21,370 nt of DNA from an uncultured Balneolaceae bacterium (GTDB taxonomy: Bacteria > Bacteroidota > Rhodothermia > Balneolales > Balneolaceae), in NCBI GenBank assembly GCA_938003885.1, contig CALKWT010000196.1:1-21370 (forward strand), read 5' to 3'. The notes beneath the pieces are model-generated. The model saw only the letters and a list, made by a program, of their open reading frames with translations. It had not been told where the DNA came from and did no database searches. Below are positions 14,464-21,370 of this stretch, piece after piece (within the stretch, counting starts at the first letter, position 1; each line of letters begins with the position of its first letter). Both the position numbers and the translations under genes were made by a program.

Positions 14464-15288
14464 TCAGTTGGATGGACCCGAGCTTAAAGAACGGACAAAA
14501 TCAAAAACACTGTCTTGCCAGTTTTCTTCCGGATAACTCTTCCGGATGGTTCCGATTAATGCACTTCCTACGATAAATCCGTCCGTATATTCTGATATCT
14601 TCTGTGCATCCTCAAAACTTCTGATGCCAAAACCGATCATCTTCGGATTCCTGGTGATGTTCTTATGAACTCTGTGTATGAAACGGTTTACCGATGCTTC
14701 TATTTCATCTCCGCTTCTTGCACCCGTCACACCGGTCACCGAAACACAGTATACAAACCCCGAACTCAGTTGGTCAATCTGCTGCATTCGTTCGTCTGTC
14801 GTATTGGGTGCCACCAAATATACCATATCCAGATGATTTTTATGAACTGAATCTGTGATGAGAGCAGACTCTTCGGGCGGCAGATCGGGAATTATCAGCC
14901 CGTCCGCACCTGCCCCGGCTGCATCCCTGCAAAATTTTTCGACACCATAGCGTAAAATTGGATTGATATAACCCATCAGCACAAGGGGAATCTGAGACTT
15001 TTTCCGAATTTCCCGTATCATGTGGAATATCTTTTCCAGAGTGATGCCGTTTTCAATCGCTATGTTACTGGCGTATTGAACTGTCGGCCCATCTGCAAGC
15101 GGATCACTGAACGGAATCCCCAGTTCTATCATTTCTGCCCCGTTTTTTTCAAACCCCAGAATCAGATCGACGGTTGCATCCAGCTCCGGGTAGCCGGCTG
15201 TTATAAACAGTGAAACTACTTTGTCAGAATCTTTTTTATTTCTGAATAGCTCCCGGACCCGGGAAGGTTGTACTATTTCCTCTGGCAT
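14464..15288 (-). CDS. trpA: Tryptophan synthase alpha chain
   Basis: Cleaves indole-3-glycerol phosphate to indole and glyceraldehyde 3-phosphate; the indole is channelled to TrpB in the alpha2-beta2 complex. 274 aa TIM barrel. LFITAGYP (27-34) is followed by MIELGIPFSDPLADGPTVQ, which contains both catalytic acids: Glu55 (Salmonella Glu49) and Asp66 (Asp60). GYINPILRYG, DGLIIPDLPPEE and YCVSVTGVTGAR are typical loops, and GFGIRSFEDA plus VGSALIG hold the phosphate site. It lies 52 bp after the trpB stop, one of the longer gaps in the operon, without a clear hairpin or promoter, and 9 bp before the lipoprotein gene. Confidence 0.98.
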   Translation of the reverse strand: MPEEIVQPSRVRELFRNKKDSDKVVSLFITAGYPELDATVDLILGFEKNGAEMIELGIPFSDPLADGPTVQYASNIAIENGITLEKIFHMIREIRKKSQIPLVLMGYINPILRYGVEKFCRDAAGAGADGLIIPDLPPEESALITDSVHKNHLDMVYLVAPNTTDERMQQIDQLSSGFVYCVSVTGVTGARSGDEIEASVNRFIHRVHKNITRNPKMIGFGIRSFEDAQKISEYTDGFIVGSALIGTIRKSYPEENWQDSVFDFVRSLSSGPSN

Positions 15289-15340
15289 GACTTTTTTGAT
15301 GGTTGGATTTAAATCTGTTCCTGTTGATATTGTTTTGTTG

Positions 15341-16543
15341 TCAGAACCACTCCGAGATGGTCTTCATATCCTTGTCTCCCCGCCCGGAACAGTTCAGTAC
15401 CACGACCTCATCCTCTTCGGTACGGGGCATCAATGTCTCCAGATAAGCGACAGCATGGGCCGTCTCTATGGCAGGGATGATTCCTTCAGTTTCTGACAGC
15501 AATTTTACAGAACGCATTGCATCTGAATCTGTTACGGCATAATACTCAACTCTTTTTATATCGTGGAGGTGGGCATGTTCAGGTCCGACACCCGGGTAGT
15601 CCAAGCCCGCACTGACTGAATGGGGCAGCTGTATCTGTCCCTCTTCCGTATGTAGAAGGTAACTCATGGAGCCGTGCAGAACCCCGCGTGTCCCCTTCGT
15701 GATGGTCGCCGCATGCTTTTCAGTCTCCACACCTTCTCCTGCCGCCTCGATCCCGATCAGCGTTACCTCTTCATCATGGATAAAGGGGTAAAAGAGTCCG
15801 ATTGCGTTACTCCCTCCCCCAATACAGGCCACTAAATAATCCGGTAGTTTTCCTTCTACTTTCATAAGCTGGCTTCTTGTTTCATCCCCGATCACACGCT
15901 GAAAATTGCGGGTGATCATCGGGTAGGGATGTGGCCCCACAACCGATCCGATAATATAGAAGGTATCTTCCACATTGGTCACCCAGTCCCGGATTGCTTC
16001 ATTTGTTGCATCCTTAAGCGTCCTGGAGCCACTGCTTACCGGCCGCACTTCAGCCCCCAGCAGCCGCATTCGATCCACATTCAACTTCTGGCGCCGGATA
16101 TCTTCCTCTCCCATGTAAATGACACACTCAAACCCGAACTTGGCACATGCAGTTGCGGTAGCCACCCCATGCTGCCCGGCCCCTGTCTCGGCAATAATTC
16201 TGCTCTTGCCCATTTTCTTGGCCAGTAGAAGCTGACCCGTCGCATTGTTGATCTTATGAGCTCCTGTATGACAAAGATCTTCTCTTTTGAGGTAGATCCT
16301 GGCCCGGCCGAAATGTTCTGTCAGACGGTTTGCAAAAGTCAATTTTGTAGGCCGGCCAACATACTCTTCCAGCAGTTTTCTGTACTCCTCCTCAAACCCC
16401 GGATCCCGTGTAATCTCCCTGTAGGCGTTTTCAAGTTCTTCAAGTGCCGGAATGAGAATTTCAGGAACAAATTTCCCTCCAAATTTTCCGAAGTATCCTT
16501 TCTCATCAGGTAGTGTGTAATTCATTGTCATTGCTTTCATCAT
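15341..16543 (-). CDS. trpB: Tryptophan synthase beta chain (TrpB1 type)
   Basis: PLP enzyme joining indole and serine to make tryptophan. 400 aa. YFGKFGGKFVPE begins near residue 17; the PLP lysine is Lys97 in HTGAHKINNATGQ, and catalytic Glu119 lies in AETGAGQHG. The phosphate loop GGGSNAIG and the C-terminal CSGRGDKD are intact. This is the TrpA-dependent TrpB1 form, not TrpB2. The N-terminus has several ATG codons (residues 1, 2, 5 and 7). The first or second was preferred because AGAAAGGA (16549-16556) lies five bases upstream of the first ATG. It is separated from trpF by 68 bp, the widest gap in the operon. Confidence 0.98.
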   Translation of the reverse strand: MMKAMTMNYTLPDEKGYFGKFGGKFVPEILIPALEELENAYREITRDPGFEEEYRKLLEEYVGRPTKLTFANRLTEHFGRARIYLKREDLCHTGAHKINNATGQLLLAKKMGKSRIIAETGAGQHGVATATACAKFGFECVIYMGEEDIRRQKLNVDRMRLLGAEVRPVSSGSRTLKDATNEAIRDWVTNVEDTFYIIGSVVGPHPYPMITRNFQRVIGDETRSQLMKVEGKLPDYLVACIGGGSNAIGLFYPFIHDEEVTLIGIEAAGEGVETEKHAATITKGTRGVLHGSMSYLLHTEEGQIQLPHSVSAGLDYPGVGPEHAHLHDIKRVEYYAVTDSDAMRSVKLLSETEGIIPAIETAHAVAYLETLMPRTEEDEVVVLNCSGRGDKDMKTISEWF

Positions 16544-16548
16544 TAAAA

Positions 16549-16556
16549 TCCTTTCT
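16549..16556 (-). promoter_or_regulatory. Shine-Dalgarno sequence of trpB
   Basis: AGAAAGGA lies five bases before the ATG at 16543. Most starts in this window have no recognisable Shine-Dalgarno, so this one is notable. It supports the upstream ATG pair over the downstream in-frame ATG codons at 16531 and 16525. Confidence 0.6.
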
Positions 16557-16611
16557 ACTTTTTCATGCGTATTGGCCGGGGGTTAACGGCTCGTTTACAC
16601 TCTGCCCTATT

Positions 16612-17286
16612 TCAGAGCACCCCCTCCTCCTGTTTTTCCCAGATCTCCCTCATCTTGTCAAAAAAGAGTTCCGTTTTTTCGTAATCTTTTACTCCCGGTG
16701 ACTCTTCAAGACCGCTGGCCACATCGATGGCATCCGGCTGTACCCGGCCGATCGCTTCTTCTACATTTCCAAGATTCAGTCCGCCGGATAAAAAGAAGGG
16801 AATTTTCTGAAGGGAGAGCTCCTTGAGGATCGTCCAGTCGAATGTCTGGCCAGTGCCTCCCCAACGGTGGTCTGATTTATTGTCAAACAGGAAGTAGTCA
16901 GCTACCTCTTTATAGTTACTGATTTCATCAGCCAGCTCATCCGCACGCATCCCTTCCCGGATATGAAAAACCTTGATTACAGGGAGATCAATCATATCAC
17001 AATATCCGGGTGACTCCATTCCATGCAGCTGAACCAGGTCCAGCCCGGTCTGTTTTGCAATCTCATTCACATCATCAAGTGGCTGGTTTACAAATACTCC
17101 CACTTTTTCAGGCCCTTCGACCCAGTTGATGATGGCACCCGCTTTTGCAGGTTCAATGTAGCGCGGACTCTCCGGATAGAATATAAATCCTAAAAAGTCT
17201 GCCTGTGCCCCTGATACAAAACGGGCATCCGCAAGCGTCGTCAGCCCGCATACTTTAATTTTCGTTCTCTTCCCCTTATCGGACAT
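16612..17286 (-). CDS. trpF: Phosphoribosylanthranilate isomerase
   Basis: Catalyses the Amadori rearrangement of phosphoribosylanthranilate to CdRP, the third committed step of tryptophan synthesis. 224 aa TIM barrel, a separate protein and not fused to TrpC as in enterobacteria. KVCGLT contains the catalytic base Cys13. GFIFYPESPRYI (33-44), VGVFVN (62-67) and LVQLHG (84-89) follow. The general acid is Asp135 in FLFDNKSDHRWGGTGQTFDW. The phosphate-binding end has FFLSGGLNLGNV and DVASGLEESPGVKD. The start ATG is one base after the trpC stop, so the two genes should be translationally coupled. The C-terminal tail (EIWEKQEEGVL) is charged and slightly extended. Confidence 0.97.
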   Translation of the reverse strand: MSDKGKRTKIKVCGLTTLADARFVSGAQADFLGFIFYPESPRYIEPAKAGAIINWVEGPEKVGVFVNQPLDDVNEIAKQTGLDLVQLHGMESPGYCDMIDLPVIKVFHIREGMRADELADEISNYKEVADYFLFDNKSDHRWGGTGQTFDWTILKELSLQKIPFFLSGGLNLGNVEEAIGRVQPDAIDVASGLEESPGVKDYEKTELFFDKMREIWEKQEEGVL

Positions 17287-17287
17287 A

Positions 17288-18112
17288 TCAGTTGTTCTCC
17301 CCGGCGGGGTGGTTCTTAAACGTTTCGGAAAATGTATCCATCATCTTTTTAATCGCTTCGCCCGGATCTTTCTGTCTCATAAAGTGTTCTCCGATGAGAG
17401 CGGAATGAATATTTTGCTGATAAAGATACCCTATATCTTCTGCTTGATGCAACCCGCTTTCTGAAACTCTGATCACCGGTTCCGGAGCTTGATTCAGAAT
17501 ACTGCCCCCCCTGTGAAGATCCACCTCGAACGTGTGCAGATCACGATTATTGACCCCCACAATTTCCACCTCATCCCAGGGCAGGCCGAGCAGCTCCTTC
17601 TCTTCATAACACTCCACAAGGGCTTTTAACCCAAACTCTTTTGCAGCGTGAAGCAGTTCAGAGAGTTGTTCCCCGCTATAGAGTGAGACAATCAGGAGCA
17701 CCGCATCCGCACCGTAGGCCCGCGCTTCCTTGATCTGATATGGGTCTACGATGAAGTCCTTTCTAAGAAGCGGTATAGAACTGATTTCCGAGATCCCGGA
17801 CAGATAGTCCAGATCCCCCTGAAAGAAAGGAACATCTGTGAGGACAGAAATGGCAGAAGCTCCGCCATTTATATAGCTTCGGGCAATCTTTACCGGGTCA
17901 AAATCCTCCCGGATGATCCCTTTGGATGGGGAGGCTTTTTTCACCTCCGCGATGATACTCACACTATCCGGCTTACGGAGAGCACCAGCGAAATCCCTCC
18001 TCTCGTTCTCGTAGTGAGCCATCGATTCAAATTCCCGGAAGGTGATTTCACGTTTTCTTCGTGCTAAATCTTCTTTTGTCTGTTCTACAATCCGATCTAA
18101 TATCGTTGCCAT
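17288..18112 (-). CDS. trpC: Indole-3-glycerol phosphate synthase
   Basis: Ring-closing decarboxylation of CdRP to indole-3-glycerol phosphate. 274 aa TIM barrel. The N-terminal helix MATILDRIVEQTKEDLARRK is typical. IIAEVKKASPSKG (53-65) holds Glu56 and Lys58, PLLRKDFI (114-121) holds the catalytic Lys118, and ALVECYEEKEL (164-174), GVNNRDL (186-192) and RVSESGL (near 215) complete the active site. VECY in place of the more common VEVH/N is a mild variation. It is seven bases downstream of trpD and one base upstream of trpF. Confidence 0.97.
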   Translation of the reverse strand: MATILDRIVEQTKEDLARRKREITFREFESMAHYENERRDFAGALRKPDSVSIIAEVKKASPSKGIIREDFDPVKIARSYINGGASAISVLTDVPFFQGDLDYLSGISEISSIPLLRKDFIVDPYQIKEARAYGADAVLLIVSLYSGEQLSELLHAAKEFGLKALVECYEEKELLGLPWDEVEIVGVNNRDLHTFEVDLHRGGSILNQAPEPVIRVSESGLHQAEDIGYLYQQNIHSALIGEHFMRQKDPGEAIKKMMDTFSETFKNHPAGENN

Positions 18113-18119
18113 AACCTTC

Positions 18120-19166
18120 TTAACCTGCGGATGCCGCCTTTTGTGTTTCCCTGACCAGAATATTTAGTTTTTTTAAGGCTTTGCCGGACAACCTGCTCTC
18201 CCTGGCCATCTCCTTCGCCTCACTCAGAATGCTAGTCTTGCCAGAAACATGGATAGCAAAGGCTGCATTTAATTCAGCGATATCGCGTTGAGCAGGTGTC
18301 GCTCTATTGGTTAGAATATTTTTCAGGATCGCTGCATTTTCAGCTGCATCCCCACCTTTTATTGAGGCCATATCGCACAGTGTGTAACCCAGGCTTTGGG
18401 GATCAAAAGGAGCCGAAACAGTTTTCAGGTTGCCGTTCAGTTCGAAAAGATCACAGATGCCAGTGACCGATAATTCGTCGAGCCCATCACGGGAATGCAC
18501 AGCATAGGCCCGTTCAGCACCCAAATTCGCCAGGATCCGTATGATCGTCTCTGCTGCATCCAGACTGAAAGCTCCGACAACCTGTTTTTTTACATTCGCA
18601 GGGTTGGCTAACGGCCCTAGCATGTTAAAAAAGGTCCGGATTTTTAGAGCCCTTCGTGCTGGCATCACACTTTTGAGAGTTGGATGAAAATTGGGGGCAA
18701 ACATAAATGCCATTCCGGTTTCATTGAAAACTGCTTCCACCTCTTTTTTTTCCAGGTTGGGAACCACTCCCAGCTCTCCCAGTACGTCATAGCTTCCGCT
18801 TCTGCTGGAGACGCTGCGGTTACCGTGTTTAAGGACCGGAATATCAGCGCCGGCAACAATAAACATGGCGGCAGTTGAGATGTTGAACGTACCGCTTCTG
18901 TCCCCACCCGTTCCACAGAGATCCACCGCCGATGAGGCATCTACCTCAACCGGTATGGCCTCTTTCCGCATGACCTCAACAAAGGCGGTCAGCTCGTCAA
19001 TTGTCTCGCCTTTCATTCTCATTCCGAGTAAAAAGGCGGAAATCTCCTCAGAGCTAACCCGGCCGGACAGCAGGGAATGCATCGCTTCTGCGGCGAGCTC
19101 CGGAGTCAAATCTATACGGTTAACGATCCGTTCAAGTATTTCATTAAAGTTTCTGTCAGTAGACAT
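18120..19166 (-). CDS. trpD: Anthranilate phosphoribosyltransferase
   Basis: Transfers phosphoribose from PRPP to anthranilate. 348 aa, standard length, and not fused to TrpG. DLCGTGGDRSGTFNIST (82-98) is the PRPP-diphosphate loop, KHGNRSVSSRSGSYDVLGELG (113-133) the anthranilate/PRPP region, FAPNFHP and RRALKIRTFFNMLGPLANP follow, and DGLDE binds the magnesium. The helical N-terminal domain (residues 1-70) is intact. The ATG lies 11 bases after the trpG stop. Confidence 0.98.
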   Translation of the reverse strand: MSTDRNFNEILERIVNRIDLTPELAAEAMHSLLSGRVSSEEISAFLLGMRMKGETIDELTAFVEVMRKEAIPVEVDASSAVDLCGTGGDRSGTFNISTAAMFIVAGADIPVLKHGNRSVSSRSGSYDVLGELGVVPNLEKKEVEAVFNETGMAFMFAPNFHPTLKSVMPARRALKIRTFFNMLGPLANPANVKKQVVGAFSLDAAETIIRILANLGAERAYAVHSRDGLDELSVTGICDLFELNGNLKTVSAPFDPQSLGYTLCDMASIKGGDAAENAAILKNILTNRATPAQRDIAELNAAFAIHVSGKTSILSEAKEMARESRLSGKALKKLNILVRETQKAASAG

Positions 19167-19177
19167 GAGACATTCTC

Positions 19178-19768
19178 TTACATTGGTTCTTCATCGGTAC
19201 GAGTACCGTTTTGTATCCAGTTTTTTATGATTTTGGGCCCCTCGGTTGTCAAGATGCTTTCCGGATGAAACTGTATTCCCTCTACCGGATAGGTTTTGTG
19301 GCGAACCCCCATGATCACTCCATCGTCCGATTTTGCACTGATTTCCAGTGAATCCGGAACGGTTTCCGGATCGATCACAAGAGAGTGATATCTGGTGGCC
19401 ACAAAGTTCTGTTCGACATCTGAAAAGATTGTCCTTTGGTCATGACGGATCCTGGAAGTCTTTCCGTGCATCAACCTGGGCGCATACCCGATGGTCGCTC
19501 CGTACACCCTTCCAATAGCCTGATGGCCCAGGCAGACGCCCAGAATGGGGGTCGTTTCCCCGAACCTCCCGATCACAGCTTCTGTAATACCGGCATCTTC
19601 CGGCCTTCCCGGCCCTGGAGAGATCAGAATGTGTGATGGATCCATTTGTTCAGCCTCTTCAAGGGAGATGGCATCATTTCTCACCACGCTGTAACGGCTG
19701 GTATGTGCAGCAATAATATGCACCAGGTTGTAGGTGAAGGAGTCGTAGTTATCAATGATCAGTATCAT
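19178..19768 (-). CDS. trpG: Anthranilate synthase glutamine amidotransferase component
   Basis: Class I glutamine amidotransferase that supplies ammonia to TrpE. 196 aa, stand-alone. IDNYDSFTYNLV opens the domain, ISPGPGRPEDAG (49-60) forms the oxyanion-side loop, and the nucleophile is Cys79 in PILGVCLGHQAIG. His168 and Glu170 in VEGIQFHPES complete the triad. YHSLVID (128-133) is the TrpE/PabB-contacting motif. Such proteins can also serve PabB in folate synthesis; whether this one does depends on whether the genome has a separate pabA. The gene is seven bases after trpS, which separates it from its partner trpE. Confidence 0.97.
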   Translation of the reverse strand: MILIIDNYDSFTYNLVHIIAAHTSRYSVVRNDAISLEEAEQMDPSHILISPGPGRPEDAGITEAVIGRFGETTPILGVCLGHQAIGRVYGATIGYAPRLMHGKTSRIRHDQRTIFSDVEQNFVATRYHSLVIDPETVPDSLEISAKSDDGVIMGVRHKTYPVEGIQFHPESILTTEGPKIIKNWIQNGTRTDEEPM

Positions 19769-19775
19769 GGCCCGA

Positions 19776-20774
19776 TTAAAATGAATATTGGAAACTTCGG
19801 TAGAGGCCAGATGCAGATCGTATCGGTTCCATCACCTCTTCCGCTCGTTTTCGGGCTCTGAGCCCCCCTTCATAGAGTACATCCCGGACATATTGCAGAT
19901 CCTTTTCAAGCTCTTTTCTCCGCTCGCGGGCTTCCGCGAAGTACTCGTTGATCAGTTCGAGGAGCTCTTTTTTAGCATGACCATATCCGTAACCGCCGGC
20001 TCGGTATTTCTCTGCGATTTCCAGTCGTTTCTCCTCTTCTGCAAAGAGGCTGATCAGGGCAAAAACGTTGCAGGTATCGGGATCTTTCGGATCGTCCAAG
20101 CCTGCTGAATCGGTTTGAATGGACATCACCTTCTTTTTCAGGACGTTTCCTTCATCAAAGATATGAATCGCGTTGTCGTACGACTTGCTCATTTTACGTC
20201 CATCCGTTCCCGGAACCGTAGCTACACTCTTTACAATATACTCTTCGGGCAATTTAAGCAGTTCCTGATCCAGCATCCGGTTAAGCTTGCCTGCCAGATC
20301 CCTGGCTATTTCGATATTCTGTTTCTGATCCTGACCGACAGGTACCAGATCCGAATGATAGATCAGAATATCAGCAGCTTGCAGAATCGGATAGGTAAAC
20401 AGACCGATGTTAGGGCTCAGCCCGTTGGACACCTTGTCTTTGTACGCCACTCCTTTCTCCATAAGAGAAACAGGAGTGGTGCACCCCAGAATCCAGGCCA
20501 GCTCAGTCACCTGCGGGACATCCGACTGTGCAAACAGAGTACACTTTTCCGGATCAAGCCCCAGTGCAAGATAGTCCAGAACCACACCTTTAGTGAACTC
20601 TTTGAGCTGTTTCCCGCTACTCAGTGAAGTGAGTGCGTGGTAGTTTGCCAGAAAGTAGAAGGCCTCTCCTTCATCCTGCATCTTTATATGCTGGCGCATG
20701 GCACCGAAGTAATTCCCTATGTGTAATCTCCCCGAGGGCTGAATACCCGAGAGGATGGTTTTCTTTTGTGTCAT
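19776..20774 (-). CDS. trpS: Tryptophanyl-tRNA synthetase
   Basis: Class I aminoacyl-tRNA synthetase that charges tRNA-Trp. 332 aa, normal bacterial size. LSGIQPSGRLHIGNYFGA carries the HIGH-type motif as HIGN (18-21), and DGRKMSKSYDN carries KMSKS (194-198). PILQAADILIYHSDLVPVGQDQKQNIEIARDLA (about 129-161) is the TrpRS tryptophan-binding and dimer region. Both catalytic motifs are intact, so it should be functional. Its position is the odd point: it lies between trpE (44 bp upstream) and trpG (7 bp downstream), splitting the two anthranilate synthase subunits. I cannot tell whether it is the only TrpRS of the genome or a second copy. Confidence 0.97.
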   Translation of the reverse strand: MTQKKTILSGIQPSGRLHIGNYFGAMRQHIKMQDEGEAFYFLANYHALTSLSSGKQLKEFTKGVVLDYLALGLDPEKCTLFAQSDVPQVTELAWILGCTTPVSLMEKGVAYKDKVSNGLSPNIGLFTYPILQAADILIYHSDLVPVGQDQKQNIEIARDLAGKLNRMLDQELLKLPEEYIVKSVATVPGTDGRKMSKSYDNAIHIFDEGNVLKKKVMSIQTDSAGLDDPKDPDTCNVFALISLFAEEEKRLEIAEKYRAGGYGYGHAKKELLELINEYFAEARERRKELEKDLQYVRDVLYEGGLRARKRAEEVMEPIRSASGLYRSFQYSF

Positions 20775-20818
20775 TCTAAGTTGCTGTTCAAATTTTTTTC
20801 TATAATTCAGATTTCGCT

Positions 20819-21370
20819 TTACTGAGCAATTTGCAGGGCGACATTCAAAGCCTCAACCAATGCACCAGCTTTGTTCCAAGTTTCATCAAATTCTTTTTCC
20901 GGATCACTGTCTGCCACAATCCCCGCACCGGCCTGAATATACACGATATTATTTACAATCATCATGGTCCGGATGGCAATACAAGTATCCATATTTCCTG
21001 AAAAATCAAAATATCCCACCGCACCGGCATAGACTCCCCTTTTGTCCGGCTCCAGCTCATCAATAATTTCAAGGGCCCGAATCTTGGGGGCCCCGCTTAC
21101 GGTTCCTGCGGGAAAACACTGTTTAAGAGCATCCACGGAAGACATCTCTGCATCAAGAGTTCCCACCACATCCGAGACGATATGCATCACATGGGAAAAC
21201 CGCTCAATGACCTGGCTACGCTCCAGCCGCACTGATCCTGTCTCGCAGACACGTGAAAGATCATTCCTTCCCAGATCCACCAGCATGATATGTTCGGCCA
21301 GTTCTTTGGGATCGTTCAGAAGCTCTTTCTCCAGAGCGATATCCTCCTCGTGGGTAGAGCCGCGTGGGCG
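20819..21370 (-). CDS. trpE: Anthranilate synthase component I, C-terminal part
   Basis: Chorismate-utilising enzyme that makes anthranilate with TrpG. Only the last 183 residues are inside the window; the frame is open to the right edge, beginning RPRGSTHEEDIALEKELL, so the ATG at 21286 is internal and not the start. Chorismate-binding signatures follow: AEHIMLVDLGRNDLSRV, FPAGTVSGAPKIRALEII, GVYAGAVGYFDFSG, DTCIAIRTMM and QAGAGIVADSDPEKEFDE. RPRG before the acidic helix fits TrpE; PabB and isochorismate synthases are less likely given the operon. The feedback-inhibition site (N-terminal) and any leader/attenuator upstream are outside the window. Confidence 0.96.
   Translation of the reverse strand, partial: RPRGSTHEEDIALEKELLNDPKELAEHIMLVDLGRNDLSRVCETGSVRLERSQVIERFSHVMHIVSDVVGTLDAEMSSVDALKQCFPAGTVSGAPKIRALEIIDELEPDKRGVYAGAVGYFDFSGNMDTCIAIRTMMIVNNIVYIQAGAGIVADSDPEKEFDETWNKAGALVEALNVALQIAQ

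Noticed and set aside
15289..15340. Attenuator or promoter in the trpB-trpA gap
   Set aside because: The gap contains only the short palindrome GATTTAAATC and no stable hairpin, T-tract or promoter-like pair.
20775..20818. T-box or leader element between trpE and trpS
   Set aside because: 44 bp is too short for a T-box, and no specifier-loop or antiterminator sequence is visible.
21284..21286. ATG in the trpE fragment as the gene start
   Set aside because: The frame stays open 28 codons further to the edge and encodes conserved TrpE sequence (RPRG and the following helix), so this ATG is internal.
1..21370. Mobile element, prophage, CRISPR array or defence island
   Set aside because: No transposase, integrase, terminal repeats, spaced direct repeats or nuclease-type defence genes were seen; nearly all the DNA is accounted for by core genes.

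Overview
The window is ordinary chromosomal core-gene DNA with little intergenic space. I see no insertion sequence, prophage, CRISPR array or defence island. The organism looks like a member of the Bacteroidota/Balneolota-Rhodothermota grade. Reasons: several short lipoproteins, a DUF4837-like lipoprotein, starts that mostly lack Shine-Dalgarno sequences, a tRNA without encoded CCA, and a contiguous trpE-G-D-C-F-B-A gene order. The assignment below phylum level is a guess.

Layout. (1) 1-969, minus strand: a lipoprotein gene overlaps by ATGA a secreted coiled-coil protein that runs off the left edge. (2) 1326-2666: tadA (plus) converges on a plsC-like acyltransferase (minus). (3) 2844-7106, plus strand: an alpha/beta hydrolase, then rpiB-glyA close together, tatC and an FKBP-type lipoprotein, closed by a hairpin terminator at 7116-7148. 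(4) 7162-9830, minus strand: a phytoene-desaturase/PYROXD2-like FAD oxidoreductase translationally coupled to alanine racemase (TTG start). (5) 9831-10112: a divergent control region containing a repeat-palindrome-repeat motif. (6) 10113-12848, plus strand: sppA and an MBL-fold hydrolase. (7) 13123-13306, minus strand: tRNA-Ser(GGA) with a recognisable promoter and intrinsic terminator. (8) 13336-21370, minus strand: the tryptophan operon, transcribed right to left as trpE(partial)-trpS-trpG-trpD-trpC-trpF-trpB-trpA followed 9 bp later by the DUF4837-like lipoprotein gene.

How the genes work together. The trp operon encodes every step from chorismate to tryptophan (the 5' part of trpE is outside the window) and also carries the tryptophanyl-tRNA synthetase, so making the amino acid and charging its tRNA are probably co-expressed. 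The envelope genes (tatC, FKBP lipoprotein, sppA, alr, plsC and the lipoproteins) serve export, folding, membrane-protein turnover and wall or lipid synthesis. rpiB and glyA are central metabolism.

I did not find a convincing undescribed system. The points most worth a second look are trpS inside the trp operon, the lipoprotein at its tail, the repeat/palindrome motif upstream of sppA, the 16-bp palindrome upstream of tatC, and the coupled coiled-coil/lipoprotein pair at the left edge.
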